A stretch of 34,941 nt of DNA from Enterococcus avium ATCC 14025 (GTDB lineage: Bacteria; Bacillota; Bacilli; Lactobacillales; Enterococcaceae), in NCBI RefSeq assembly GCF_000406965.1, contig NZ_KE136363.1:300759-335699 (forward strand), given 5' to 3'. The notes under the pieces were generated by a model. The model saw only the letters and a list, made by a program, of their open reading frames with translations. It searched no databases and had not been told where the DNA came from. The translations under genes were made by a program, and so were the position numbers. This document shows positions 15,132 to 24,707 of the stretch, one piece after another. Each line of letters opens with the position of its first letter. The stretch's first letter is position 1.

Positions 15132-18100
15132 TTTTTCAATCCCTCCTAAAGCTCCAAATGAAATGTACACTGATTCTCAGTGGCAAGCTATTTATGATCA
15201 AGGAACCAATCTTTTGGTTTCGGCTTCTGCCGGCTCAGGGAAAACAGCAGTTCTGGTGCGGCGTGTGATCGAAAAAATCAAGCGCCAGCAGCTTTCAGTT
15301 GATCAACTTTTAGTTGTTACCTTTACTGAAGCTGCTGCCACCGAAATGAAGGAACGAATTCAATCAGCATTGCAAGAGGCGATCAATGAGGAAACAGATC
15401 AAAAATTAAAGAATCATTTTACTCATCAATTAACTTTGTTACCGATGGCAAACATTTCAACATTGCATTCCTTTTGTTCGAAAGTCATTCAACGTTTTTT
15501 CTATTTGATTGACTTAGATCCGAGTTACCGAATGCTGACAGATGACACAGAGACAATTTTGTTAAAAGAAGATGTTTGGGACGAGCTGCGAGAAACTTTC
15601 TATGAGGAAAATCAAGAAATCTTTTACCGGTTGACGGAGAACTTTTCAAATGACCGCAGCGATAGCGGCTTAGAGGATTTGATTCTCTCGATGTATGAGT
15701 TTGCTCGTGCAAATCCTGAACCTTTCGATTGGTTGGATGGCTTAGTAGAAAATTATCGCGTGGAGAATTTAATTGATTCCGAGTTATATCGTAAGTTGAT
15801 TCGTCCACAAGTCCTGAATAGTTTACAAGAAATCAAGCAAACATATCAATGGATGATTGCTGCTAGTCAAGGTACAGAGGAATTACAAAAAATCACTGAG
15901 TTAGCTCAAAATGAGCAGCTTATCACGCAACAGATCGAAGAATTATTAATCGGAGACGATTTAGATGCTACCTACACCATCTTTGAACAGCTTAAATTCA
16001 CTACCTATCCATCGCCACGAAAAAAGGAAATTAAGGAGCTCTATGGTGACGTAATTGTTGAATGTAAAAATTATCGAGATCAAGCAAAACAAATGCTAAC
16101 AAAGATTAAGGAAATGTATTTTACTGTTTCACCAGAAGAACAAGTAGAACGATTGCAAGAAGCTTTACCGATCGTGGATGAACTTGTCCGGGTAGAAAAA
16201 CGTTTTATTGAAGAATACTCAGCAAAAAAACGAGAAAAAGGCATGCTAGATTTTAATGATTTAGAGCATTTTACCTTACAAATACTCCGAACTGACGTTA
16301 ATGGTAGTAAACCAGCAGAGACTTACTATCGTCGCCGATTTACGGAGGTTTTAGTTGACGAATACCAAGATATTAATCAACTTCAGGAGACGATCTTGCA
16401 GCAACTTAGTACCGTGGAACCAGGTAATCTATTTATGGTAGGGGATGTTAAACAATCAATTTATGGTTTCCGTTTAGCTGATCCGACACTTTTTATCCAA
16501 AAATATCATGATTTTGCTGATGAAGACGGTGGACGACGGATAATTTTGGCAGAAAACTTTCGTTCCCGTAAGGAAGTCTTGGACTTCACGAATTTAGTTT
16601 TCAGTCAATTAATGGATCAGTCGGTTGGACAAATTGAGTACGATAAACAGGCGGAATTGATTAATGGCTTTACGGCATTTCCTGAAACTGAAAACTTCGC
16701 ACCTGAATTATTAATTTACCAGAAGAATGGTGACGTGCCTGAATGGATTGAAGACAAAGCCATGGGTGAAATTTTTATGACTGCTGCGAAAATTCGCGAG
16801 TTGATTGATCATGGTTTTGAAATTTATGATAAAAAAGACAAAGCGATGAGACCAGCGCGCTATGAGGATATCGTCTTGCTGACGCCAACAAAAAATAATA
16901 ATTTGACAATTTTGGAAGTATTTAAGCAGTTGGGAATCCCGCTTTCGATCAATGATACACAAAATTATTTTCAATCGACTGAACTGCGAGTGATGATTTC
17001 TTTGTTACAAATCATTGATAATCCGTATCAGGATATCCCACTTGCTGCAGTCTTACGCTCACCGATTGTTGGATTACAAGAAGAAGAGTTGGCTCAGGTT
17101 CGACTGGCGTTGCCGCAAAAAGAGTATTATCAAGCAGTTAAGGCTTATATTCAGAACAAGGAGGATGCTACTGCTAAGAAATTATCGGATTTTCTTTCGC
17201 AATTAAATGACTGGCGTGAGTTTGCACGGCGAGAAGCATTAGCCGATTTATTAGTAAAAATTTATGATGAGACGGCTTATCTAGACTATGTGTTAGGAAT
17301 GCCTGCTGGACAACAACGTCATGCTAATTTACTAGCTTTGATTGAACGAGCAAAAGATTATGAACGCAGTAGTTTTCGTGGGTTGTATCAATTTATTCGG
17401 TTTATTGAGAAAATGCAGGAAAAAGATAAAGATTTAGGAGAACCGCCAACAGAAGAAGCACAGGATGCAGTCCGCGTAATGACGATTCATGGAAGCAAAG
17501 GTCTTGAATTTCCGATTGTTTTTTTAATGGATATGAGTAAAAGCTTTAATGTACAGGATACTCGAAGGAATTATGTTTTTGATGAACGATTGGGTCTGGG
17601 CGTAAAACTGTTGACACCAGAAGATCGTATTCGAAAAGACACGTTACTCTTCCAGACGGTTAAACAAAAAAATCTAAATAAATTACTATCTGAGGAAATG
17701 CGAAAATTGTACGTTGCTCTAACGCGAGCAGAACAAAAGCTGTACCTTGTTGGTTCTTATGATGACGAAGCTTCTGCCTACAAAACATGGAGTAAAGCAG
17801 CATTGAATGAAAATCTAGTCTTAGATGCGGGGCTGCGAAATGGACAGAATGATAGTTTCTTTGATTGGGTGGGGATGACGCTATTCAGGCATCCACTGAT
17901 GGACAATTACCAAAAGGAATATGTAGTCAATCAACTTCCTGAAATCAAAAAACATCCAGCGAAATTTAAAGTAGATTTTGTCGATCCTCAACTTATTGCC
18001 GAAACGGTGCAGGGGTATCTTCCAGAAATTAAAACGCTGGAAATCCCGCAAGGAGCGATCAATATTCAACCTTTAAAGCAGCGATTATTGTTCAAATACC

Positions 18101-18798
18101 TTTATCCTGAGGCAACAAAGACAACCAGTTATCAGTCAGTCTCAGAGTTAAAACGATTGTATGATGATCCCGATAATCGGGAAACTATGGACCTTTCACC
18201 AACACAAACACAATATCGTTTTACCGAAACTGAGTTAGGTGAGCCCAAGTTTTTAGCTACTAAAAAAGAAATATCTGCTTCAGAAATCGGAACGGCAACT
18301 CATTTAGTGATGCAGCTGCTGCCACTACATGAAAATCTAGAGAAAAAAATGATTGAAGATTTGATCAATGATTTGGTTAAACGCAAAACCCTGACACAGG
18401 AGATCGCTGATAAAATTTCGATCAATAATATTATGCATTTTTTGAATTCTGATGTGGGAAATTTTGTTATTAAAAATGCTGACCATTTACATCGTGAAGA
18501 ACCTTTTGCGATGCTGTTACCAGCAGATCAATTATTCAAAGACTATCAAAACCAAGATGAGATTCTTATTCATGGGATCATTGATGGTTATTTAGAATTT
18601 GATGACAAAATCTTTTTATATGATTTGAAGACGGATTATTATACTCCTGAAAGAGAAAAACAATTAATAGATCGTTACCGTGGACAATTGCATTTGTATA
18701 AGGATGCTTTGGAGAAGGCTAAACAAAAACCAGTTAAGGCTGCCTATCTCGTCTTTCTACGAGGGAAGAAGACAATAGATTTGTTAAAAACTTTTTAG
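15121..18798 (+). CDS. rexA: ATP-dependent helicase/nuclease subunit A (AddA/RexA)
   Basis: This 1225-residue UvrD-like superfamily 1 3'-5' helicase with a C-terminal nuclease is the motor of the RexAB complex. Motifs are Walker A SASAGSGKT (34-42), motif II LVDEYQDIN, motif III GDVKQSIYGFR, motif V MTIHGSKGLEFP and motif VI LYVALTRAEQKLYL. The RecB-type nuclease near the C-terminus shows IGTATHLVMQ, the DGYLEFDD and LYDLKTD acidic motif, and YRGQLHLYK. The length is normal and the frame is intact. Translation starts inside rexB (ATG 15121 behind ATGGAGGA), so subunit amounts are probably coupled. Confidence 0.96.
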   Translation: MTINFSIPPKAPNEMYTDSQWQAIYDQGTNLLVSASAGSGKTAVLVRRVIEKIKRQQLSVDQLLVVTFTEAAATEMKERIQSALQEAINEETDQKLKNHFTHQLTLLPMANISTLHSFCSKVIQRFFYLIDLDPSYRMLTDDTETILLKEDVWDELRETFYEENQEIFYRLTENFSNDRSDSGLEDLILSMYEFARANPEPFDWLDGLVENYRVENLIDSELYRKLIRPQVLNSLQEIKQTYQWMIAASQGTEELQKITELAQNEQLITQQIEELLIGDDLDATYTIFEQLKFTTYPSPRKKEIKELYGDVIVECKNYRDQAKQMLTKIKEMYFTVSPEEQVERLQEALPIVDELVRVEKRFIEEYSAKKREKGMLDFNDLEHFTLQILRTDVNGSKPAETYYRRRFTEVLVDEYQDINQLQETILQQLSTVEPGNLFMVGDVKQSIYGFRLADPTLFIQKYHDFADEDGGRRIILAENFRSRKEVLDFTNLVFSQLMDQSVGQIEYDKQAELINGFTAFPETENFAPELLIYQKNGDVPEWIEDKAMGEIFMTAAKIRELIDHGFEIYDKKDKAMRPARYEDIVLLTPTKNNNLTILEVFKQLGIPLSINDTQNYFQSTELRVMISLLQIIDNPYQDIPLAAVLRSPIVGLQEEELAQVRLALPQKEYYQAVKAYIQNKEDATAKKLSDFLSQLNDWREFARREALADLLVKIYDETAYLDYVLGMPAGQQRHANLLALIERAKDYERSSFRGLYQFIRFIEKMQEKDKDLGEPPTEEAQDAVRVMTIHGSKGLEFPIVFLMDMSKSFNVQDTRRNYVFDERLGLGVKLLTPEDRIRKDTLLFQTVKQKNLNKLLSEEMRKLYVALTRAEQKLYLVGSYDDEASAYKTWSKAALNENLVLDAGLRNGQNDSFFDWVGMTLFRHPLMDNYQKEYVVNQLPEIKKHPAKFKVDFVDPQLIAETVQGYLPEIKTLEIPQGAINIQPLKQRLLFKYLYPEATKTTSYQSVSELKRLYDDPDNRETMDLSPTQTQYRFTETELGEPKFLATKKEISASEIGTATHLVMQLLPLHENLEKKMIEDLINDLVKRKTLTQEIADKISINNIMHFLNSDVGNFVIKNADHLHREEPFAMLLPADQLFKDYQNQDEILIHGIIDGYLEFDDKIFLYDLKTDYYTPEREKQLIDRYRGQLHLYKDALEKAKQKPVKAAYLVFLRGKKTIDLLKTF

Positions 18799-18834
18799 AG
18801 GTAGGCAAGATGTACTTATAAAAGGTAAGTGATG

Positions 18835-18843
18835 TGCTATACT
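18835..18843 (+). promoter_or_regulatory. Extended -10 promoter of the HxlR-family gene
   Basis: TG-C-TATACT at 18835-18843, with a weak TTATAA -35 at 18816-18821 (16-base spacing). The ribosome site GAGGTGAG follows within 20 bases. An upstream in-frame ATG at 18829 precedes this box and is not a plausible start. Confidence 0.5.
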
Positions 18844-18864
18844 CTGTCTATCGAGGTGAGAATT

Positions 18865-19209
18865 ATGGAACAAGTAGAAGTAATGGACTTTTCACTCTGT
18901 CCGAAATTTGAGAAAGGCTTTCAAATTTTAGGAAAAAAATGGAACGGTTTGATTATTGATGTATTGTTAGAAGGCGGGCCTCAAAGATTTGTCGATATTG
19001 CTGCGAAGATTTCCGATGTCAGTGACCGAGTGCTAACAGAACGACTAAAAGAACTTGAATCAGAAGGCATTGTTGGACGTGTGGTTGCTTGTGGAAGCCA
19101 AAAGCGCATGGATTATTGTCTAACGGAAAAAGGCGAAGCTTTGAAAAATGTGATGAATGAGATTCATCGCTGGGGCGACACTTGGATTACAAACGAAGAA
19201 TGTAGTTGA
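18865..19209 (+). CDS. HxlR-family winged-helix regulator
   Basis: This 114-residue MarR-like DNA-binding protein of the HxlR family has the family hallmark CPKFEKGFQILGKKWNGLII at the N-terminus, the recognition helix region ISDVSDRVLTERLKELESEGIV, and a beta wing ending YCLTEKGEAL. The conserved N-terminal cysteine (C12) matches the redox-sensing cysteine of YodB/HypR-type members, and three more cysteines follow, so thiol or quinone sensing is possible (inference). No adjacent oxidoreductase shows what it controls. It lies between rexA and the pheST leader; its stop codon overlaps the -35 box of the pheST promoter. Confidence 0.85.
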   Translation: MEQVEVMDFSLCPKFEKGFQILGKKWNGLIIDVLLEGGPQRFVDIAAKISDVSDRVLTERLKELESEGIVGRVVACGSQKRMDYCLTEKGEALKNVMNEIHRWGDTWITNEECS

Positions 19210-19234
19210 TAAATCTTTAAATTTCTTGTAGTAT
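19206..19234 (+). promoter_or_regulatory. Promoter of the pheST T-box leader
   Basis: TTGATA (19206-19211) and TAGTAT (19229-19234) are separated by 17 bases. The -35 overlaps the TGA stop (19207-19209) of the preceding regulator. Transcription would start near 19242. Confidence 0.6.
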
Positions 19235-19241
19235 TGGATTA

Positions 19242-19473
19242 GTCAATTGAATAGTTTAAAAAGCGTTGATAGAAAAGAGTAGTCTTTTTACGTCTTAAAG
19301 GGAGTGTCTGTCACTGACTGGAAGCAGACTAAGAAAGAAAAAGATGAAGTTCACTTCTGGAGCTTGTCGAAAGACCGGCATAGCCGTTAAAGTGTGAAGA
19401 GCGTCAATTCAATTGGCGAATTAGGATGGTATCGCGAGACCTCGTTCCTTTGTTGGAACGAGGTCTTTTTTTG
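19242..19473 (+). ncRNA. T-box leader, phenylalanine-specific
   Basis: This roughly 230-base leader senses uncharged tRNA-Phe. Stem I begins near 19273 (AGAGTAGT). The specifier is UUC at 19350-19352 in the strand context GAAG-TTC-ACTTC. The T-box core AGGATGGTATCGCG lies at 19423-19436 and differs slightly from the common AGGGTGGNACCGCG. The downstream terminator has 12-bp arms (19437-19448 with 19455-19466) and a U run (19466-19472). The T-box region overlaps the position needed for an alternative antiterminator. The specifier agrees with the downstream product, PheRS. Confidence 0.93.
19437..19473 (+). terminator. T-box-controlled terminator before pheS
   Basis: A perfect 12-bp GC-rich stem with a 6-base loop and seven Ts forms when charged tRNA-Phe is abundant and stops transcription of pheST. 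Confidence 0.9.
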
Positions 19474-19551
19474 TTTTTTAATTATTTTTGAATCAATCAT
19501 CGGATACAAGTGAGTTGTTCTCACTTTAGCAATAGGGAAAGGAAGAAAACA

Positions 19552-20595
19552 ATGAGTTTACAAGAACAATTAGAAGAATTGAAAAGTCAGACGTTAGCCA
19601 AAATTGAAGCGGCAAAAGAGCTTGCTGCTGTAGAGACAATTCGTGTAGAAACGCTAGGAAAAAAAGGGCCGATCACTGAGGTATTACGTGGAATGCGTGA
19701 TCTTTCAGCGGAGGAACGTCCAAAAGTTGGTGCGTTTGCCAATGAAATCCGTGACATGTTGAAGAGTGCAGTAGAAAAACGAAAAGCCGAGCTAACAGAG
19801 CTTGCTTTAGAAAAAAAGCTGTCAGAAGAAGCTTTAGATGTTACTTTACCAGGAAAGCAAGTCCCTCATGGTTCGCGCCATGTGCTGACTCAAATTATGG
19901 AAGAGATTGAAGATACATTTGTTGGTATGGGGTATCAAGTAATTGAAGGAACAGAGGTTGAATCGGATCACTATAATTTTGAACGAATGAATTTGCCAAA
20001 GGATCATCCGGCACGTGATATGCAAGACACATTCTATATTTCTGATGATCTATTATTGCGTACCCATACTTCGCCAGTACAAGCTCGTACGATGGAAAAA
20101 CATGACTTTTCTAAAGGAGCATTACGAATGATCTCTCCGGGGAAAGTATTCCGTCGAGATACCGATGACGCCACTCACAGCCATCAATTCCATCAAATTG
20201 AAGGACTAGTCGTTGATAAGGGCATCACCATGGGAGACTTGAAGGGGACCCTCGAGGTATTATTAAAGGAATTATTTGGCGCTGATCGTAATATCCGTTT
20301 ACGACCAAGTTATTTTCCTTTTACTGAACCATCCGTTGAAGTCGATGTGAGCTGTTTCAAGTGTGGCGGTAAGGGCTGTAATGTCTGCAAACATACAGGC
20401 TGGATTGAGATTCTCGGAGCCGGTATGGTTCATCCGGATGTATTGGAAATGTCTGGAATTGATTCAAAAGAGTATTCAGGTTTTGCTTTTGGTTTAGGAC
20501 CAGACCGAATCGCAATGCTGCGTTACGGTGTCAATGATATTCGAAATTTTTATTCAAACGATGTTCGTTTCTTGGAACAATTCAAGGGGGAGTAA
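19552..20595 (+). CDS. pheS: Phenylalanine--tRNA ligase alpha subunit
   Basis: This 347-residue class II synthetase catalytic subunit charges tRNA-Phe as an alpha2-beta2 enzyme. An N-terminal coiled coil (about 1-85) binds tRNA. Class II motif 2 appears as [21 protein letters not shown] and motif 3 as [25 protein letters not shown] marks the Phe/ATP site. A four-cysteine cluster ([12 protein letters not shown]) is present as in many bacterial PheS. ATG 19552 is chosen because GGGAAAGGAAG precedes it; the upstream frame start at 19510 has no ribosome site. Expression is set by the T-box leader. pheT follows after six bases. Confidence 0.97.
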   Translation: MSLQEQLEELKSQTLAKIEAAKELAAVETIRVETLGKKGPITEVLRGMRDLSAEERPKVGAFANEIRDMLKSAVEKRKAELTELALEKKLSEEALDVTLPGKQVPHGSRHVLTQIMEEIEDTFVGMGYQVIEGTEVESDHYNFERMNLPKDHPARDMQDTFYISDDLLLRTHTSPVQARTMEKHDFSKGALRMISPGKVFRRDTDDATHSHQFHQIEGLVVDKGITMGDLKGTLEVLLKELFGADRNIRLRPSYFPFTEPSVEVDVSCFKCGGKGCNVCKHTGWIEILGAGMVHPDVLEMSGIDSKEYSGFAFGLGPDRIAMLRYGVNDIRNFYSNDVRFLEQFKGE

Positions 20596-20601
20596 GTAGC
20601 A

Positions 20602-23019
20602 ATGTTAGTTTCATATAAGTGGTTAAATGAATACGTCGATGTAAAAGATGTTGCACCGAAGGATTTGGCGGATCGTCTTTCATTAACAGGAATTGAAGTA
20701 GAAGGTCTGGAATCACCAGAAGCCGGACTGAAAAAAATCGTGGTCGGTGATGTAAAAGAATGTATACCTCATCCAGATTCTGATCATCTTTCAATTTGCC
20801 AAGTCAATGTTGGTGAAGAAGAATTATCACAGATTGTGTGCGGTGCACCAAATATCAAGGCTGGCGTTAAAGTGATCGTCGCCTTACCAGGTTCTCGAAT
20901 TGCTGGCAATGTAAAAATTAAAAAAGGCAAAATGCGTGGTCAAGTTTCTAACGGAATGATTTGTTCATTACAGGAACTCGGCTATAGTGACTCGGTGATT
21001 CCGAAAGAGTATTCTGAAGGAATTTACTACTTGCCGCAAGATGCCATTGCTGGTGAGCCGGTTTTTCCGTATCTAGAGATGGACGATACAATTATCGATT
21101 TATCTATCACACCCAACCGGGCAGATGCCTTAAGTATTCGTGGAGTTGCTCATGAAGTTGCGGCAATCTATAATAAGAAAGTAAATTTCCCTCCAGTGGA
21201 ATTAAAAGAAGCTGAGAAGAAGGCTAGTGATAAAATTAGTGTTTCTGTAACAGATGAAAAGGATGCCCCTCATTATGAAATTCGGATCATTGAAGATGTG
21301 AAGATCGGACCAAGCCCACAATGGCTGCAAAATCGTTTAATGAATGAAGGAATCCGCCCAATTAGTAATGTCGTTGATGTGACAAATTATATCTTATTAT
21401 TGTTTGGCCAACCTTTACATGCTTTTGACTATGATAAACTAGGCAGCAAAGAAATCCTCGTTCGTCGTGCGAAAGATAACGAACATTTCACAACATTAGA
21501 CAGCGTTGAACGGATATTGAATCCGGAAAACATTGTTATTACTAATGGGGATATTCCAGTTGCTTTGGCAGGAGTAATGGGTGGATTAGATTCAGAAATC
21601 TCTGATGAAACAACTACAGTCGCGTTAGAAATGGCGATGTTCGATCAAACTCTCGTTCGTCGCACATCACAAAGCTATAACTTGCGCAGCGAATCTTCTA
21701 TGCGTTTCGAAAAAGGCATCAACCAAGGTGAAATCAGCTTAGCAGGCGAAGTTGCGGCGGCAATGATCGCAGAATTAGCTGGCGGCAAGGTTTTACAGGG
21801 TTCCGTTAAGGGGAGTGAAGTTCATCCGAAGAATGTAGAAGTGAGTACAACTTTGGAAAACGTGAACCATTTCTTAGGAACGAAATTAACGCAAGATCAG
21901 ATCAATGCTATTTTTGAGGCACTAGGTTTCGAAACAAAGGTTAGCAAAGATATTACAACAGTCAGTGTACCTCCACGACGTTGGGATATTCGAATTGAAG
22001 CGGACTTGATGGAAGAGATCGCCCGCATTTACGGTTACAATAACTTACCATCTACCTTGCCAGAAGGGCAGACAGTTGCTGGATTCTTAACTGATGCACA
22101 AAAATCGGTTAGAAAAGTTCGGAGTCTTTTAGAAGGTGCTGGGTTATCAGAGGCTATCAGCTATGCTTTAACAACAGAAGAAAAGGCGCAACAGTTCCTA
22201 CTAAATGAAAGCAAAGTGACTCGTGTGGCTTGGCCCATGAGTGAAGAACGATCAACGATGCGCTTGAATTTAATCAGCGGTTTGCTTGAAGATTTATCTT
22301 ATAATGTCGCACGTAAAAATAACGATGTGGCCTTTTATGAGATTGGTCATGTTTTCTATCAAAATAACGATCCAAAAAAAGATTTGCCAATTGAACAAAA
22401 TCATGTGGCACTTGCTGTAACTGGGAATGTTGTTGGTAAGTCTTGGGCCGGAAAAGCAGAAGCTTGCGATTATTTTGCAATTAAAGGAATGGTTGAAGAG
22501 CTAGTCGAAGGGTTGGGTCTAGCCGAAGAAATCTCTTATCAAGCTTTGCAAATGCCTGAGATGCATCCTGGACAAACAGCGGGAATCTATTTAGGGGAAG
22601 AATTGATTGGTTTTGTTGGTCAAGTTCATCCTAAAACGGCTGCAAGCTATGAGTTGAAGTCGGCTTTTGTGGCAGAGCTGAATTTGGAAGCAATGCTTAC
22701 CCAAGAAAGATCACCGCTTATATTTGAAGCTGTATCAAAATATCCTGCCGTAAGTCGTGATATTGCAATGCTAGTAGAGGAAACAAGTACGAATGCAGAG
22801 ATTGCAGAAATAATTCGTAAATCTGCTGGCAAGTTCTTAACAAAATTACAAGTTTTTGATGTCTATCAAGGTGAAAATATCGAAGCTGGCAAAAAATCAA
22901 TGGCTTATAATCTAACTTTCGCAAATCCTGAAGCAACATTGACGGATGAAGAAATCAATCGCATGATGAGTAAGGTTATTAAAAATTTAGAAGAAAAATT
23001 TCAAGCAGTCATTCGCTAA
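20602..23019 (+). CDS. pheT: Phenylalanine--tRNA ligase beta subunit
   Basis: This 805-residue partner of PheS has the usual bacterial layout: an EMAP/tRNA-binding OB fold (about 40-150, with [12 protein letters not shown] and [10 protein letters not shown]), B3/B4 editing domain (about 210-390), B5 domain (about 405-475), a class II-like core, and the C-terminal FDX-ACB anticodon-binding domain (about 710-805, beginning [16 protein letters not shown]). It is full length. GGGGAG precedes the ATG by about nine bases. It is co-transcribed with pheS and ends at a strong terminator. Confidence 0.97.
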   Translation: MLVSYKWLNEYVDVKDVAPKDLADRLSLTGIEVEGLESPEAGLKKIVVGDVKECIPHPDSDHLSICQVNVGEEELSQIVCGAPNIKAGVKVIVALPGSRIAGNVKIKKGKMRGQVSNGMICSLQELGYSDSVIPKEYSEGIYYLPQDAIAGEPVFPYLEMDDTIIDLSITPNRADALSIRGVAHEVAAIYNKKVNFPPVELKEAEKKASDKISVSVTDEKDAPHYEIRIIEDVKIGPSPQWLQNRLMNEGIRPISNVVDVTNYILLLFGQPLHAFDYDKLGSKEILVRRAKDNEHFTTLDSVERILNPENIVITNGDIPVALAGVMGGLDSEISDETTTVALEMAMFDQTLVRRTSQSYNLRSESSMRFEKGINQGEISLAGEVAAAMIAELAGGKVLQGSVKGSEVHPKNVEVSTTLENVNHFLGTKLTQDQINAIFEALGFETKVSKDITTVSVPPRRWDIRIEADLMEEIARIYGYNNLPSTLPEGQTVAGFLTDAQKSVRKVRSLLEGAGLSEAISYALTTEEKAQQFLLNESKVTRVAWPMSEERSTMRLNLISGLLEDLSYNVARKNNDVAFYEIGHVFYQNNDPKKDLPIEQNHVALAVTGNVVGKSWAGKAEACDYFAIKGMVEELVEGLGLAEEISYQALQMPEMHPGQTAGIYLGEELIGFVGQVHPKTAASYELKSAFVAELNLEAMLTQERSPLIFEAVSKYPAVSRDIAMLVEETSTNAEIAEIIRKSAGKFLTKLQVFDVYQGENIEAGKKSMAYNLTFANPEATLTDEEINRMMSKVIKNLEEKFQAVIR

Positions 23020-23038
23020 TAAGTGAATCCTGCTTAGC

Positions 23039-23075
23039 AAACACCCCTCAAAATGTACTTTTGAGGGGTGTTTTA
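23039..23075. terminator. Bidirectional terminator between pheT and the DUF1667 operon
   Basis: A perfect 15-bp stem (23039-23053 with 23059-23073) has a 5-base loop, with T and A runs on either side. It serves pheST rightward and the convergent glp-type operon leftward. Confidence 0.9.
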
Positions 23076-23093
23076 GCTATTTGAAAGGAATTT

Positions 23094-23447
23094 TTAAGCC
23101 GATTTCATTTCACTTGTAGTAACAACATCGATACCGGTATCTAATAAGTTTTTAATAGCGATATCGCCAATTTTGACTGGTGCCTGTAGTTGAACACTAT
23201 TGATTTCTTTCATAGCCTCCAGGACTAACTTTTTAGGGATACCGTCCGCTGTTTTAACAGAACAAAGGTGCGCATCACCGCCTTCTACGCGAACAGTGGA
23301 GGTCACGACACGAATAGGATTCGTTGCTTCGGCTTTGCCGTATTTTACGCCTTTGTTACAGCTGTGTCCGCTAACTTGGTAATCATTCGCTTCATCAACA
23401 GTTAAGTGGCAGCCTTTTGGACACATGATGCAGATAAAGTTTTTCAT
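23094..23447 (-). CDS. DUF1667 cysteine-rich protein
   Basis: This 117-residue soluble protein has the DUF1667 N-terminus NFICIMCPKGCHLTV followed by GHSCNKGVKYGKAE. Its four conserved cysteines are suited to binding a metal or iron-sulphur cluster. In Firmicutes and Thermotogae the family is found beside a GlpA-like dehydrogenase and an FAD/NAD(P) oxidoreductase, as here. It may be a small electron-transfer or assembly subunit of that complex (inference). ATG 23447 overlaps the stop of the upstream oxidoreductase gene by four bases (ATGA), which decides against the longer frame from 23471. It is the last gene of the operon. Confidence 0.85.
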   Translation of the reverse strand: MKNFICIMCPKGCHLTVDEANDYQVSGHSCNKGVKYGKAEATNPIRVVTSTVRVEGGDAHLCSVKTADGIPKKLVLEAMKEINSVQLQAPVKIGDIAIKNLLDTGIDVVTTSEMKSA

Positions 23448-24706
23448 CCTTTTGACACCTCCTCCACACAAATTTCCAAATCACCGTTTTGGACTTTATC
23501 TAAAACTTTTTTAGATAATTTTATTTTTTCCATCTCACCAGGAACAATATAGCTTTTCTTTTGCTTCGCCAAGATTTCTCCCTGTGATTTGATCAAAATC
23601 TGACTGTCATCAAATACTTTGTTGACTCGGAAAAAGACTTCGACTTTACGATCCACATTTTCATCTCGAATTTGTTGGGGAACAACGTAAGTGACATGAT
23701 CGCCATTTTTGACGGATAAGCATTTTGTTAGATTCTTTTCTTGGTCTAAAATATAATCAGCGGCGGCTGAGCCAGCTCTGATACTTTCTGCGGTAACAAA
23801 GTCAACCAAATCATGGACGTGTACGACATTGCCACAGGCGAAAATACCGGGGACAGAAGTTTCCATATTTTCGTAAACGAAAGGCCCGTTGGTTTTGTTA
23901 TCTAAGTTTAGATTGGCATCACGACTTAGTTCGTTTTCAGGAATTAACCCAACCGATAATAAAATCGTGTCACAATCAAAGGTTTGTTCTGTTCCAGAAA
24001 TCGGCTGTCGTTTTTCATCCACTTCTGAAACAACAACTTGTTCGACGCGATTCTTCCCACGAATTTCCGTGATCGTATGAGAAAGATATAAAGGGATATC
24101 ATAATCATCCAAACATTGAACGATATTTCTAGTTAACCCGCCGGAATAGGGCATGACTTCAACACAAGCTAAAACTTCAGCTCCTTCTAACGTCATTCGC
24201 CGTGCCATAATTAAGCCAATATCACCTGAACCTAAGATAATAACCTTTTTCCCAACAAGGTATCCTTCCATATTGACATATCGTTGGGCAGACCCAGCAG
24301 TATAAACGCCAGCTGGTCGGCTTCCAGCAATACCAATAGCACCGCGTGTTCGTTCCCGGCAGCCCATTGCAAAGATTAAAGCTTTAGTGTTTAAGATTTG
24401 ATAGCCATTTTCCTTATTAACAATGTGAACTTCCTTTTCTTCTGTTACTTCTAAAACCATCGTATCTAATAAAACCTTTATATCAGTTTCTTGAATTTTT
24501 TCAATGAAGCGCGCTGCATATTCAGGACCAGTAAGTTCCTCTTTAAAATAGTAGAGACCAAAACCATTATGGATACATTGATTCAAAATACCACCTAGTC
24601 GTTGATCTCGTTCAATAATCAAAATATCTTTGACACCATTTTCGTAAGCCGCGACTGCCGCTGCTAATCCCGCAGGGCCACCTCCAATTACGATCAAGTC
24701 ATGCAT
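23444..24706 (-). CDS. FAD/NAD(P)-dependent oxidoreductase of the glycerol-3-phosphate module
   Basis: This 420-residue soluble flavoprotein has an N-terminal FAD dinucleotide fold (IVIGGGPAGLAAA, residues 6-18), the group-specific GGILNQCIHNGFG, a second NAD(P)H fold (VIILGSGDIGLIMARRM, about 154-170), and GIFACGNVVHVHDLVDFVTAE at the FAD end. No CxxC disulphide pair is visible, so it is not thioredoxin-reductase-like. It starts one base after the stop of the GlpA-like gene (ATG 24706, with AGGAGG upstream) and overlaps the DUF1667 gene by four bases. It probably passes electrons between the dehydrogenase and NAD(P) or another carrier; the direction is not known. Confidence 0.85.
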   Translation of the reverse strand: MHDLIVIGGGPAGLAAAVAAYENGVKDILIIERDQRLGGILNQCIHNGFGLYYFKEELTGPEYAARFIEKIQETDIKVLLDTMVLEVTEEKEVHIVNKENGYQILNTKALIFAMGCRERTRGAIGIAGSRPAGVYTAGSAQRYVNMEGYLVGKKVIILGSGDIGLIMARRMTLEGAEVLACVEVMPYSGGLTRNIVQCLDDYDIPLYLSHTITEIRGKNRVEQVVVSEVDEKRQPISGTEQTFDCDTILLSVGLIPENELSRDANLNLDNKTNGPFVYENMETSVPGIFACGNVVHVHDLVDFVTAESIRAGSAAADYILDQEKNLTKCLSVKNGDHVTYVVPQQIRDENVDRKVEVFFRVNKVFDDSQILIKSQGEILAKQKKSYIVPGEMEKIKLSKKVLDKVQNGDLEICVEEVSKG

Positions 24707-24707
24707 A

